Positions 1 through 10,806 of a stretch of DNA of 64,000 nt are shown piece by piece (position 1 is the first letter of the stretch; each line of letters opens with the position of its first letter). A program made the position numbers and the translations under genes. Source of the DNA: Dipteris shenzhenensis (lineage: Eukaryota; Polypodiophyta; Polypodiopsida; Gleicheniales); assembly GCA_047967505.1 (NCBI GenBank), contig CM106538.1. One strand, written 5' to 3'. The notes under the pieces were generated by a model. That model saw only the letters and a list, made by a program, of their open reading frames with translations, had not been told where the DNA came from and made no database searches.

Positions 1-87
1 ATAGTTAAAATTAGTGTTTTCATGCCACTTACAACTTTTGTAGAACTTTTTCATAGTAAAAGTTTGTAAGACAATGTTGACTTTTAG

Positions 88-491
88 AGCAAAAGGATAT
101 ATGAAATTCCAATTCCAAAAATTTTGGATAATGGTTGGGATAGAATAGTGGCCAACAATGTGTACTGTGAGATTGCTCATAACTCCATCAACATTAAGTA
201 CATGATTGCCTCGCAAAACTTTATTTTCTCTTTTTACTATCAATGCAGCAGGATGATAGGCACAAAACTTGTGGCAATGGACCAAGACGAGAGGTCTTCA
301 GGTCCAATAATTGAAATAAATGTTATTGAGAATGACATTATTCTAACATCCATTTCACTGGGACAATCTTTCACTCTCTCTCAGTTACGCAATGACATTA
401 TTATGGAGACTGAGAACAATATTCGCAAAGAATTTTCATTCATTTTGAAGAACAGGCATATACATTCTCTTTACATTTGGAACAATAGGCT
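88..491 (+). CDS. Exon-like ORF, unrecognised protein (partial)
   Basis: The frame is open from just after a TAG at 85-87. It reaches a consensus splice donor, GTAAGT, at 492-497, and the in-frame TAA overlaps this donor. This suggests an internal or first exon of about 134 codons. The first ATG in frame is at 202, so the coding start is probably upstream or in another exon. The second half (residue pattern IIEINVIEND, then SFTLSQLRNDI, then EFSFILKNR) alternates hydrophobic strands with a charged helix, which could be a ubiquitin-like or PB1-like fold. That is only an impression, and I recognise no family. No acceptor or next exon could be joined with confidence downstream. Confidence 0.35.
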
Positions 492-784
492 GTAAGTTGG
501 TTTCTATCCTGTGTTCCTCCTAAATCTATTCTCTTTACATTTGCATATACATTCATCTATCACTTCTAAAGGTATGATATTGCTAAAATTTTATTTTTGC
601 AGATACTGCAAAAGAGTGAAAACAAAATTCAATGCAAGGACATTGTAAATAGAACAATTTAATTTAAAGCTATTGACTCCAGGTATTACTTGCAATCAAA
701 AAGAAAAAGTTGACATTTGATGTATTAATACAAAATGATTATAAGTATCATGTGTTTTTCTATTGTTGCTCAGAATCTTTCTCT

Positions 785-1170
785 TGACTTTTGTGCAGTG
801 GAGACTCCTTCTGCGTTGAGTTGTCTTTAGCTTCTTCCACATGCTGCTCAGGTGGCTACTGCTATACATCCTGTTGTTGTACATCCTCTGTGGGATTGAG
901 ATCGACTTGTTGCAATGGTACTGCCTCCTTGTGCTCCTTTGGTGTCCCTGACTCCTCGTGCATGGGCTCAGGCTCGTGCTGCTTTGATGTCCCTGCCTCC
1001 TCGTGCATGGGCTCTGGCTTTTTTGGTAGCTCTACTTGGAAAGGCTTCTCCTTCCACGTCCTTTGAGAATTGTTCGAGCAGCTCATCAACACCAACACCT
1101 TCTAGAATATCTTCTAGATTGCTAGTGACAGGGACATTTTTTATGGCCTCCTCAACCTCGTGTTCAACCT
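785..1170 (-). other. Acidic Pro/Glu-rich ORF with internal 15-residue repeat
   Basis: A minus-strand frame at 862-1098 encodes a Glu/Pro/His/Lys-rich segment. The unit EPMHEEAGTSKQHEP occurs twice in tandem (about 938-1018) with four substitutions in the second copy. Both strands are open here because the repeat is 45 bp, so coding status is uncertain. It lies downstream of, and on the same strand as, the CENH3-like relic and could be a distal exon or a separate low-complexity gene. From 1170 to about 2335 I see no other supportable gene. Confidence 0.25.
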
Positions 1171-2338
1171 AGAGATTTTCAAGGCCTTTTAAACCCTCTC
1201 CTGTATGGACTCTAGTGCTAGACAAGGGGAAGAGACCTATAATAACTTCAAAATTATCTTTGCTCTGAAGCTTTTTACATATTCAAAGCCAAAACTATCC
1301 TCTTTCATCTGCAATAAAAACAAAGAATTTTTTCAATCTTTTTTGTACCAATGCATTGAATTTAGAAATTTTTAAACAGTATGCAATAAAATGCTTATAA
1401 ATTCAGGTTGTATCTCTGAAAAGTATGTGTCCATCATATATTTTGCACTCATTAGAGTCCTCCATCCACAAGAGAAAGGATCCTCCTGTCGTGGTGCTTG
1501 TTTTATCAAAATAGAATGCTAAGATATATATTGGACTATGAAAGTGCCAAAATAAGAGAGAGATATGAATAAGTGACTATGATTACTATACCTGCAATTG
1601 CATTGGTTGAGTTGAATCTAACATCTTTAAATTTGGATCACAGAGGTCTAGTGCATCCATTAGTCTTTTGAGGTAGCTGCAATGGGAATGAAGGTTGAGG
1701 GAATGCATACTGTTAACAAAAATTGGGCAGTAAAATATAAAATTCATACTTCATGTAAAAGCGATATGGCTGACTTTTCAGGAGAAAACATGGAAATCAC
1801 CATTTGTAGCAAAAGTATGTGGAATATTGGCTTACAATTCTAAATCCTGGTGGGTGCCTTTTAAGGAGTTGAAGGTATAGCATAACTTTTGTTGTATGTT
1901 TATATGCACTAAACTCTAGTGATTGCTGTAAGAAAACAACAAACATGAGGGGATTAGACCAAGAGGGTGTAAATACAATTTGAACATATCAGGATTTTGT
2001 TAATAGAGGGTATTAGTGGAAAAGGTCTTGGGGAACATACTCTAAACAATATGGGAGGAGAAGCATATCAACCACATCCAAATTGCAAAAACGAAACCAC
2101 TTGGAAATGCTTTTGGTTGATGTCTTGTTATCCTTCAACTTGAATGAGATAGCTAGATCAACTATATATACAATGTGCTGAAGGCTTTGGTGGATATGAC
2201 TCTTCAAAAAACGTCAAAAAACACTTCACTTAGCCTATGAAAAAGTGACTGCTTCAAAGACATAAACACAATTGATCTAGAAAGATATACTTATTGCAGA
2301 GCTGCAAGCATGATTGTACAAGTGACATGGTTTTATTT

Positions 2339-3089
2339 CTATGCTAAAGCCATGATGCAATCTTGTGTCAAATCCCAGCTCAGGTCATCATTCACACTCT
2401 TTATAGATATTCTGATCCTTGGTCCAAGTTGCAGAGCTTCTATTGAATTTGCACCTACCTCAGTAATGTCTCGAATTCCAAGACAGTCACTATTTCTTTA
2501 ACTCGCTCCCTGAGGGACTCTTCATATGCAACCTTGCCTTTAGTCTCATGTTGGTGTGTGACCTCTATTATCTTTACTGCATCTGCTTTAGGTTTCCAGG
2601 CTGGAGGTATCAATAGGATATCTCTCATTTTAAGAGCATCCCAATCCTTTGCATTCAGCATCTTGTCATATCTATAGCTGACCCAAGTTACAAGTGTTTG
2701 GATGTCTTTTTTCATTATAGTCACCTTGTGTGCATGTGCTGCTACCATCATTGTGTCTTGGAAAAACTCTATAAGCCACTCTTCAGGAGCTTCTTGGAGA
2801 GCAAGTAGTGCAGTCCTTTGCCATCTGAAGTTCACATGCTAGTTGATCCATATTGCCCTCACAAGCCTCTAGAATGGTGCCATGAGTACTGCATACCTAA
2901 TGGCTTTTTGAGCCTTCTTGATCTCCATTAAGATAGATCTACTTTGGATCACTCTCTTCTTCCTGTTCCTTGCTAGCATGTGCATAGGCTTCCCCTTCTT
3001 TGAGGATTTTGATCTTGATGGAGCTGTGGCAGTCCCTATAATGTTAGTCCCTTGCCTTTCTTTCTGGTTGTTGCTTTGGTTCTTGCCAT
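2339..3089 (-). pseudogene. Centromeric histone H3 (CENH3)-like gene with C-terminal extension, broken
   Basis: Reading from ATG at 3089, the product starts MARTKATTRK, the histone H3 tail motif with K4 and K9 kept. A 1-nt frameshift near 3060 leads into a basic linker (RSKSSKKGK), an alpha-N-like stretch (ILMEIKKAQKA) and PF-stop-RLVRAI, matching PFQRLVREI of H3. Next come FRWQRTALLALQEA, then DTMMVAAHAHKVTIMKKDIQ. Trp after the loop (RWQ) and MKKD are marks of plant CENH3 rather than canonical H3. Two in-frame TAG codons (one replacing the conserved Gln of PFQRLV) and the frameshift make it a pseudogene. The frame does not stop at the end of the histone fold. It runs about 75 more codons to a TGA at 2455, and a shifted frame stays open to TAG at 2339. 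Known H3 and CENH3 proteins end soon after the fold, so this tail is odd. CENH3 replaces H3 in centromeric nucleosomes. Confidence 0.75.
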
Positions 3090-3117
3090 AGTCTATTGTT
3101 GTCTTCTCCTAAATAGA

Positions 3118-3500
3118 AATCCAAACATAACAAAGAAATAAGCCACCCAAGAGTTTGCTTGAAAACACAAAGATTTAGGCAAATTGTTGAAATCACGTTT
3201 TTGAGCAAATATATCTACATCATACTCCAGCAACACACTCCAACAGTATACTCCTAATTTTGATGTATCAAACTCTAGAATGCAGACGTTTTCTACTGCT
3301 AAGATGAATCCAAACATAACAAGAAATAATCCATGCAAACATTTGCTAGAAAATGCGATTTGGAGCAAAGATTGGAAGAAAGTGCTGAAATCACATTTTT
3401 GAGCAAATTTCTTTGCAGCATACTCTAATCAATCAGTTTGATGCAACATCCTCCTAAATTTGATGTAGAAAACTTTGGAATGCAGATGAGATGTGCTTAA
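3118..3500. repeat. Diverged tandem duplication, unit about 190 bp, plus a third fragment
   Basis: The block starting AATCCAAACATAACAA at about 3118 recurs at about 3307 with many substitutions and small indels. Shared anchors are AATCACRTTTTTGAGCAAAT and a closing GAATGCAGA. A shorter third relative (ATGCGATTTGGAGCAA, then TTTTTGAGCAAATT) lies at about 4065-4125. The copies sit directly upstream of the CENH3-like start codon, where a promoter would be expected. Confidence 0.6.
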
Positions 3501-4389
3501 CAGAAACAACTCATAAAGTGTCTTTGAGAGAAAGCTAGAAAATGGTCATTTCACCTTAACAATAGGCAAAAAACAATGATGGGTAATAGATTGCTTACCT
3601 AGGCTTGTGTCTCCTGATGACAAATAGGTGTAGGTGATGGTTCAGTCTAGAGCTGGACTGGTGTAGAGCTGTAGTGGGTGATGGAACTGGTGAGGTTGGA
3701 GCTGAAGCTGCAGTGGGTCTCTGTGATGGAGGTGGTGAGATGGTGTGGTTGGAGGCAACTGAAACTAGAAATAGAGATGAAAAGAGAAGGGTAACTCTAC
3801 TTAGTGGTGGTTTGGTCTCAAAATATATGCAAGCAATGATTAGCAATTAAATGCATGTGTACCTAGAAGACCATTTTCTGCACGTGTGACTGACATGACT
3901 GATGTGACTTGCACTGATAACTATGCCATCTCCTCTTATCTACACTTTTTTTCATCCCTCCAATAGTTTTGATCTTCTTTTCTTTTCTCTAACACCACAT
4001 CCTTATCTGCATCTAGACAACATCATCACTGCAATAGTCACAACTATTGGAGGGATGAAAAAAATGCGATTTGGAGCAATAGTCTTGAAAACACTAGAAA
4101 ATCGTGTTTTTGAGCAAATTGGTGTGCAAGAGTGTGTAGAATGAATAGAGAAAGACCAGTTTACAAAAAGTACTAACCTTATTAGTATGTAGATAGCATG
4201 AGCTTGATGGATGACATCTTAAACTACCCAGGTGGAGGATAAAACATTCAAAACCATTATTTTCATTATTTTTTAACTTCTTCGTGAGACTAAGTGGAAG
4301 TGATTGATTTGTTATAATTCCACGTGGTATGATGCTGCAGATGGTTCTAATCAGGCTTTCTTCTTTGCTTATGTCCGATCCATAGCTAC
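3501..4389. other. Intergenic, no supportable gene
   Basis: A minus-strand Ser/Pro-rich frame (3595-3846) and short frames on both strands are present, without family similarity or splice structure. AT-rich, with one fragment of the 190-bp repeat near 4065-4125. It ends at the gypsy LTR. Confidence 0.5.
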
Positions 4390-4773
4390 TGTTATGGATA
4401 AAATTGTCTAAAGAAAAAGGCATTAATATGTGTGTGTGTTTGTATATGTGGCAATAGTATAATAAAATATGGTATGCATAGGGCCCAGGGTTGAGGTGGC
4501 AGGGCATGACCATGTGCCACCCTTCCACGTAAGAGGACCCATAAGGTGTGTTGTACATAATCCATGATAGTAATATTATAAAATGTAAGGTGGCATGGCT
4601 CCTCCATGTGCCACCCCTCCACCTAGGCTGCATTTAGTGAGATATGGCTCAAAGTCCATGGGAGAAGTAATATAAAATAGGTGGAGATGGATATTATATT
4701 GGGTTATTCCCTCCATATAGGATAGGCCCATGTGGGGGAGGTATAGAAGGTCTATGAGAGCAAGTTAAATAAT

Positions 4774-6033
4774 GGGGAAAGTAGGATGAGGTGGCAAGAT
4801 TCCTTGTGCCAACCCTCCATTTGTCCTCCTAGAGGTTTGAACATATTATAAAATTAGGAAGAGACCAAGGGAGTATCATAGACTTGAGATATGGGGCTTG
4901 ATTTATGTGGAAAATTGAGGCAAAGGGTTGTCGCATACAATTGAGAGTGCGTAACCGCCTAGCCCACATGGGAGACTTTTCCACACGCACCATGCATGTG
5001 GGAGGATACATTAATTGGGAGAGACCCCCCTCTTTTGGCTATAAAAGGAGGGGGCTATCCCTTGATGAGACACGCTCATTCTTGTAAAGCCACATAACTA
5101 GTACTTTGATATTTCCCTCTCATCCTTTCTTTCAAATAAAGTATGGTCCTCTTCCCTTGATGTCTCCATCTCTACATTCCTCCTCCTATCATGGGGGAAA
5201 GTAGGATGAGGTGGCAAGATTCCTTGTGCCAACCCTCCATTTGTCCTCCTAGAGGTTTGAACATATTATAAAATTAGGAAGAGACCAAGGGAGTATCATA
5301 GACTTGAGATATGGGGCTTGATTTATGTGGAAAATTGAGGCAAAGGGTTGTCGCATACAATTGAGAGTGCGTAACCGCCTAGCCCACATGGGAGACTTTT
5401 CCACACGCACCATGCATGTGGGAGGATACATTAATTGGGAGAGACCCCCCTCTTTTGGCTATAAAAGGAGGGGGCTATCCCTTGATGAGACACGCTCATT
5501 CTTGTAAAGCCACATAACTAGTACTTTGATATTTCCCTCTCATCCTTTCTTTCAAATAAAGTATGGTCCTCTTCCCTTGATGTCTCCATCTCTACATTCC
5601 TCCTCCTATCATGGGGGAAAGTAGGATGAGGTGGCAAGATTCCTTGTGCCAACCCTCCATTTGTCCTCCTAGAGGTTTGAACATATTATAAAATTAGGAA
5701 GAGACCAAGGGAGTATCATAGACTTGAGATATGGGGCTTGATTTATGTGGAAAATTGAGGCAAAGGGTTGTCGCATACAATTGAGAGTGCGTAACCGCCT
5801 AGCCCACATGGGAGACTTTTCCACACGCACCATGCATGTGGGAGGATACATTAATTGGGAGAGACCCCCCTCTTTTGGCTATAAAAGGAGGGGGCTATCC
5901 CTTGATGAGACACGCTCATTCTTGTAAAGCCACATAACTAGTACTTTGATATTTCCCTCTCATCCTTTCTTTCAAATAAAGTATGGTCCTCTTCCCTTGA
6001 TGTCTCCATCTCTACATTCCTCCTCCTATCATG
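4774..6033 (+). repeat. Three identical 420-bp tandem copies inside the 5' LTR
   Basis: Copies are 4774-5193, 5194-5613 and 5614-6033; I see no difference between them. Each spans the U3 end, TATA box and downstream leader. The matching single block in the right LTR (8924-9343) differs from them at about a dozen sites, several of them CpG to TpG or CpA. The array therefore amplified recently, or an assembly error produced it. Confidence 0.9.
5040..5047 (+). promoter_or_regulatory. LTR TATA box, repeated at 5460, 5880 and 9190
   Basis: TATAAAAG follows GGCTA- and C-rich sequence in every LTR block and precedes AGGGGGCTAT and a C/T-rich leader. Spacing and composition fit an LTR RNA polymerase II promoter. 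The triplication gives three promoters in tandem on the left and one on the right. Confidence 0.7.
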
Positions 6034-6043
6034 TACATGCTTA

Positions 6044-8551
6044 ATGGGTTTCACTAGTGGTAGTCACCCCAAAGAAAAACAACAAGTGGCGGGTCTGCAT
6101 CGACTATAAGAAACTCAATGCAGCCACCAAGAGGGATCATCATCCTCTGCCCTTTCAAGACCTCATTCTTGAGAAGGTAAGTGGTCATGAGATGTATACT
6201 TTCTATGATGATTACTCTGGGTTTTATCAAATCAGAATTGCCGAAGAAGATGTGCTTAAAACCACATTTGCCACACCCTGGGGGAATTTGCATTCAAAGT
6301 AATGCCATTTGGCCTCACCAATGCTCCTGCTACCTTTCAAAGATTTATGCAGATGGTGTTTGCTCCTTATTTGGTGGATTTCTTGGAGGTGTTTTTAGAT
6401 GATTTTTGTATATTCTCGTCACGTAAGGAGCATGTCATGAAGGTTAGATTGGCCTTCCAAAGGGTCAATGATGCAAACAGCAGTCTCAACCCTGAGAAAT
6501 GCACCATTGGAGCCACTCAAGGGAGGTTGTTGGGACATATTATCTCATCCGAGGGCGTCAAGCCTGACCCCGAGAAGGTAGAAGCTATCCTCAAGCTCTC
6601 CCCACCAACAACCAAACATCAGGTATGCTCATTTGTCAATCTAGCAGGATACTATCGCCGCTTCATTGATCAATATGCTGCTTTGACACGACCCATGACT
6701 ATGCTATTAAAAGATGGGGTTGATTTCTCTTGGGATGAGGATTGTGATCATGGGTTTGCACAAATCAAGAATGCTCTGGCTTCAGAACCCATTCTACGCA
6801 ATCCAAATTGGTCAAAGATTTTCTATATCAATCCTGGGTTTGCAGAGCACACTCTGGCAGGTATTCTTCTCCAGCAAGGGGAGGATCGGTTCATATGTCC
6901 CATTCGATTTGCTTCTCGACAATTGCTCGACACTGAGCGATGCTATTCAGAGGCTGACAAGCATGCCTTGTCTTTCGTGTTTTGCATTGAGAAATTTAAG
7001 CATTATGTGGATGGAAAGTCCTTCTTCATACTCACTAGCACTGGTCTTGCAAAGCAGGTTCTTCAATCACCAAATCCCATGGGCCGGTTGGCCAAATGGT
7101 TGGCAGTTCTACAAGAATATGATTTTTCTTTCAAAATTGTAAAAGGGGGTTATTCCAACTTGAAGAATGCTTTGATTGATTTAGAGGAGTGCCTTGATGT
7201 AACCCTTGTAGTAGCCATAGAAGTTGGGGATCCATGGTATGGTGGTATCTACAAGTTTCTGACTGCTTTCTCCTTTCCTTCAGAAAGTACTAGCTATGAG
7301 AGAAAGAAGATCTGCAGAGATAGTAGGCGCTACACCCTCCTTGATGGGGTGTTGTACCGTCAAGGCATGGATGGGGTACTAAGATGGGCCATTGATGCAG
7401 ATGAAGTGCCTAAGGTATTGAAGCATTATCATGATGGATTTTGTGGAGGCTACTATGCCAGTGACTATACAGCTAAGAAGATTTTACATGCTGGATACTA
7501 TTGGCCGACCTTGTTCAAGGATGTCACTTTGTATTGCAAAACCTGTGAACCATGCCAATTCTTTGGTAGGAAGGATTTGCATCCTGGGCAACATCACCTA
7601 GTGATGTCCATCCATCCGTTTCAGAAGTGGGGAATAGATTTTGTCGGGCCCTTGCCCATGACTGCCCGCAAAAAGAAGTATCTTTTGGTAGCCACTCAGT
7701 ATGTCACTAAGTGGGCTGAAGCTATCGCCTTCCCCGCTGCAAATGGTAAGGCAGTTTCAAATTTCATATTTGAACGTATCTGCACAAGGTTTGGGACACC
7801 CATGGAGATTGTCTCTGACCATGGGAGTCCATTCTTAAATGAAGCAGTGGAGTTACTCATGGATCGCATGGGTATTGATCATCACACTTCTAGCATCTAT
7901 TATCTAGCATCCATGGGTCAAACAGAGCGGACCAATGGCCTCCTTTGTAGAACCATGGGAAAAATGGCCACAGGGAATAGGAGCCAATGGGATCAGAAGG
8001 TCACTGAAGCCGTGTGGGCTTACAACATCACTCATAAAACATCTACAGGTCACACTCCTTTTGAGTTGGTGTATGGTACTGAGGCCGTTTTACCACTAGA
8101 GATAGAGATTCCAGCTTTGAGATTGGCACAAGAACAGAGGATGACAGAAGATGAACATGTAGAGGCCAGATTGGTACAACTTGAGAAGTTAGATGAAACC
8201 CGACACCTTGCACTACACCAAACAGAGGTCCAAAAGAATCGACAAAAGGCCCGCTTGGATGCTAAGATTCGCAAGGGATGGGAAAGACACTTTGCTGAGG
8301 GGGATGTTGTGCTATGCTTTGATAACAGATTGGACCACCAAATGGATAAGAAGTTTCTGCCACTGTGGATTGGTCCATACAAAGTCATCAAGGAACGTAG
8401 CAATGGGTCTGTACAAGTTCAGGAGCTGCATGAACCATATGGCAAGAAGGTGATCAACAAGCATTACCTCAAGCCTTTCTTTGTGCATGATGGACCCAAG
8501 CATGGAAATGCTGTGCATTCCCTGCCTGGGGGGGGGAACTGTTATGGATAA
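6044..8551 (+). pseudogene. pol: Gypsy pol: reverse transcriptase (partial), RNase H, integrase
   Basis: RT motifs begin at once (WRVCIDYKKLNAAT). A frame change in a G run near 6280-6284 separates the first 80 residues from the long ORF at 6302-8551 (749 codons). In that ORF, FLDD at residues 31-34 is the RT catalytic motif, and LGHIISSEGVKPDPEKV and YYRRFI follow. The RNase H part is recognisable (FASRQLL, FKHYVDGKSF). The expected acidic residues align with N177, D219, S246 and N289, so catalysis is doubtful. Integrase has the HHCC finger (about 373-415) and D446, D506, E542, an exact D-59-D-35-E. The C-terminal part ends in HYLKPFF. The stop codon lies inside the right LTR. I see no chromodomain and no second RNase H. 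Confidence 0.92.
8528..8539 (+). other. Polypurine tract
   Basis: A run of nine or more G followed by AAC directly abuts TG of the right LTR. This is the plus-strand primer site expected for an LTR retrotransposon. Confidence 0.8.
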
Positions 8552-9352
8552 AATTGTCTAAAGAAAAAGGCATCAATATGTGTGTGTGTTTGTATATGTG
8601 GCAATAGTATAATAAAATATGGTATGCATAGGGCCCAGGGTTGAGGTGGCAGGGCATGACCATGTGCCACCCTTCCACGTAAGAGGACCCATAAGGTGTG
8701 TTGTACATAATCCATGATAGTAATATTATAAAATGTAAGGTGGCATGGCTCCTCCATGTGCCACCCCTCCACCTAGGCTGCATTTAGTGAGATATGGCTC
8801 AAAGTCCATGGGAGAAGTAATATAAAATAGGTGGAGATGGATATTATATTGGGTTATTCCCTCCATATAGGATAGGCCCATGTGGGGGAGGTATAGAAGG
8901 TCTATGAGAGCAAGTTAAATAATGGGGAAAGTAGGATGAGGTGGCAAGATTCCTTGTGCCAACCCTCCACTTGTCCTCCTAGAGGTTTGAACATATTATA
9001 AAATTGGGAAGAAACCAAGGGAGTATCATAGACTTGAGATATGGGGCTTGATTTATGTGGAAAATTGAGGCAAAGGGTTGTTGCATACAATTGAGAGTGC
9101 GTAACCACCTAGCCCACATGGGAGACTTTTCCACACACACCATGCATGTGGGAGGATACATTAATTGGGAGAGACCCCCCTCTTTTGGCTATAAAAGGAG
9201 GGGGCTATTCCTTGATGAGACACGCTCATTCTCATAAAGCCACCTAACTAGTACTTTGATATTTCCCCCTCATCCTTTCTTTCAAATAAAGTATGGTCCT
9301 CTTCCCTTGATGTCTCCATCTCTACATTCCTCCTCCTATCATGTACATGCTT
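8540..9352 (+). repeat. 3' LTR
   Basis: Single-unit LTR matching 4390-5193 plus 6034-6042. It has one copy of the 420-bp promoter block, TATA at 9190-9197. Its CpG sites have partly decayed relative to the left array (for example CGC to TGC and CCGCC to CCACC), while the first 384 bp keep one difference only. The true 3' end could extend into the C/T-rich 9353-9530. Confidence 0.85.
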
Positions 9353-10453
9353 CTCTTCCCCCTCTCCTTTTCCCCTTGTGTCATAGTCTCCCTCTTCATT
9401 CCCTCCCCTTCTAATTCCTTTTCCCCTCCCATGATAACATTTCGCCCTCACGATCTCCTTTCCTCTATGGCCCTCGAGCGTCGCCATGCTTAGCCTCTAG
9501 CCTCTTGTTCTCATTTCTTTTCCGGCTAATACTACTTTTTCTCTTTCTTTTCTATTTATTGATGTCCTTCATTGGATGAGTTTGTTTGGAGTATTAATGG
9601 ATTGAAGATATTTTTTATTATTTAAAATAACAACTACAAATAAAGCCAATTTTTTTTTGTACAACATTTAAGTTTCATAAATTTTAAAAACATAGTGATT
9701 AAACGATAATTGGTGCATTCCATACTATAACAAATTCTCTACGTGTTTTGTAATTGATACTTTATTTTAGTACAAAGGAGAATGTTCATGTACTATAAGT
9801 ATTTTTATGCTTACATGGTTGATTTCTTCTGCTTAATTTGTTGTTGACTCCTTTTTCTTTTTGATGTCCACAGTCATAGTTCAGAAGGTGGCTACATAAT
9901 TAAGTAAAAAAAGCTATTATTTTGACTATCAATGATTATTCTTTGTATACAAAGAAACATCAATTTGTTGGTAGAGTTCTTCTTTGAAAATAATGATTAT
10001 GTGATAAGGGTGAAATCTTAAAACGAAAACTAATTTATTTAAAAATGTGGTTACTAAGTCCATAATTGGTGCAATTTAAAGTAGGTACTTGGGGTAAATT
10101 AAAATTTCTTTTTACGTGCAATATTTCTACATAAGGAAAACAATGATGATTTCTATGTGTCTTTGTACTTACATAGAATTTTCTTTTCACTTAATTTTGT
10201 TTTTTGTCCTAGTCCTTTTAGTCTTAGTTGACACAATGGCCACAAAAATGAATTAAATATATTTTAAACGATATCATTTTGAACATAACTAACAAGGTTG
10301 TTAATTTCCTCAATTGGCTATATGAATTTTTTAAAGAAATATATTAAATTCACCATTGTACATTTTAAGCTCATTGTTGTACTGGTTTTCTAAAATATGT
10401 AGCATGGCTTCTTTATCTTCTTTACTGACAAATATGACAATATTGCATAATCC
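9353..10453. other. AT-rich intergenic DNA, no gene seen
   Basis: C/T-rich to about 9530 (possible LTR tail), then AT-rich with short frames only. I see nothing supportable. Confidence 0.5.
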
Positions 10454-10806
10454 CACTTAGTAATTGTGGTATGCGATATTCTATCAATGAATTGCGAGAT
10501 ATTTGTGGGTGGTATTTCATTAATGAAAAAGAGCAAGGCTTGCTCCACATTGTATCACTAGAAAGTCGTTAAATGAAACTCCCTTAAATTCCAATTGCTT
10601 TCTTGATTCAGAAATTATATCTTCTATGCATTGGAAGCCGTGGTGCTTCTTTCTTGTTATCTCCATTCTATGCTTATTCATGAGCTTTTGTTGTGGAATA
10701 TCTGACTTAGTAATGATGGTATATGATATTCTATCAATGAAATGCGAGATATTTCTGGGTAGTATTTCATCAATGAAAAAGGGCGAGGCTTGCTCCACAT
10801 CATATC
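10454..10806. repeat. Direct repeat pair of about 105 bp, 248 bp apart
   Basis: 10454-10557 and 10702-10806 share about 85% identity (anchors GATATTCTATCAATGAA and AGGCTTGCTCCACAT). On the minus strand each copy encodes a similar peptide (VEQA-FFI-EI-P-NIS-FIDRIS). The frame 10520-10798 is open there for 92 codons, so this may be a duplicated exon fragment of an unrecognised gene. Confidence 0.55.

Larger units (their letters stand above)
4390..6042 (+). repeat. 5' LTR, expanded by internal triplication
   Basis: It matches the right LTR (8540-9352) from TGTTATGG to CATGTACATGCTT, but one 420-bp block is present three times, giving 1653 bp against 813 bp. The join to pol falls right after CATGCTT, where the right LTR continues into a C/T-rich stretch. 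The left LTR may therefore be cut short of its true end. Confidence 0.85.
4390..9352 (+). mobile_element. Ty3/gypsy LTR retrotransposon, gag and protease deleted
   Basis: Two near-identical LTRs start TGTTATGG at 4390 and 8540 and flank a pol region in plus orientation. The left LTR joins directly to the middle of reverse transcriptase at about 6042, so the primer binding site, gag, protease and RT N-terminus are missing. A polypurine tract precedes the right LTR. Over the first 384 bases the LTRs differ at one site, so insertion was recent. Flanks do not give a clean target duplication (GCTAC before 4390; GCTTC at 9349-9353 is the nearest match). Shared sequence stops at 9352, perhaps because the left LTR lost its 3' end in the same deletion. 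The element cannot move on its own. Confidence 0.9.

Noticed and set aside
4829-5927. Three identical pairs of 60-codon ORFs on both strands
   Set aside because: They lie inside the triplicated LTR block and overlap the TATA box; not genes.
6302-8551. Intact autonomous retrotransposon
   Set aside because: Gag, protease, primer site and the RT start are missing and a frame change splits RT.
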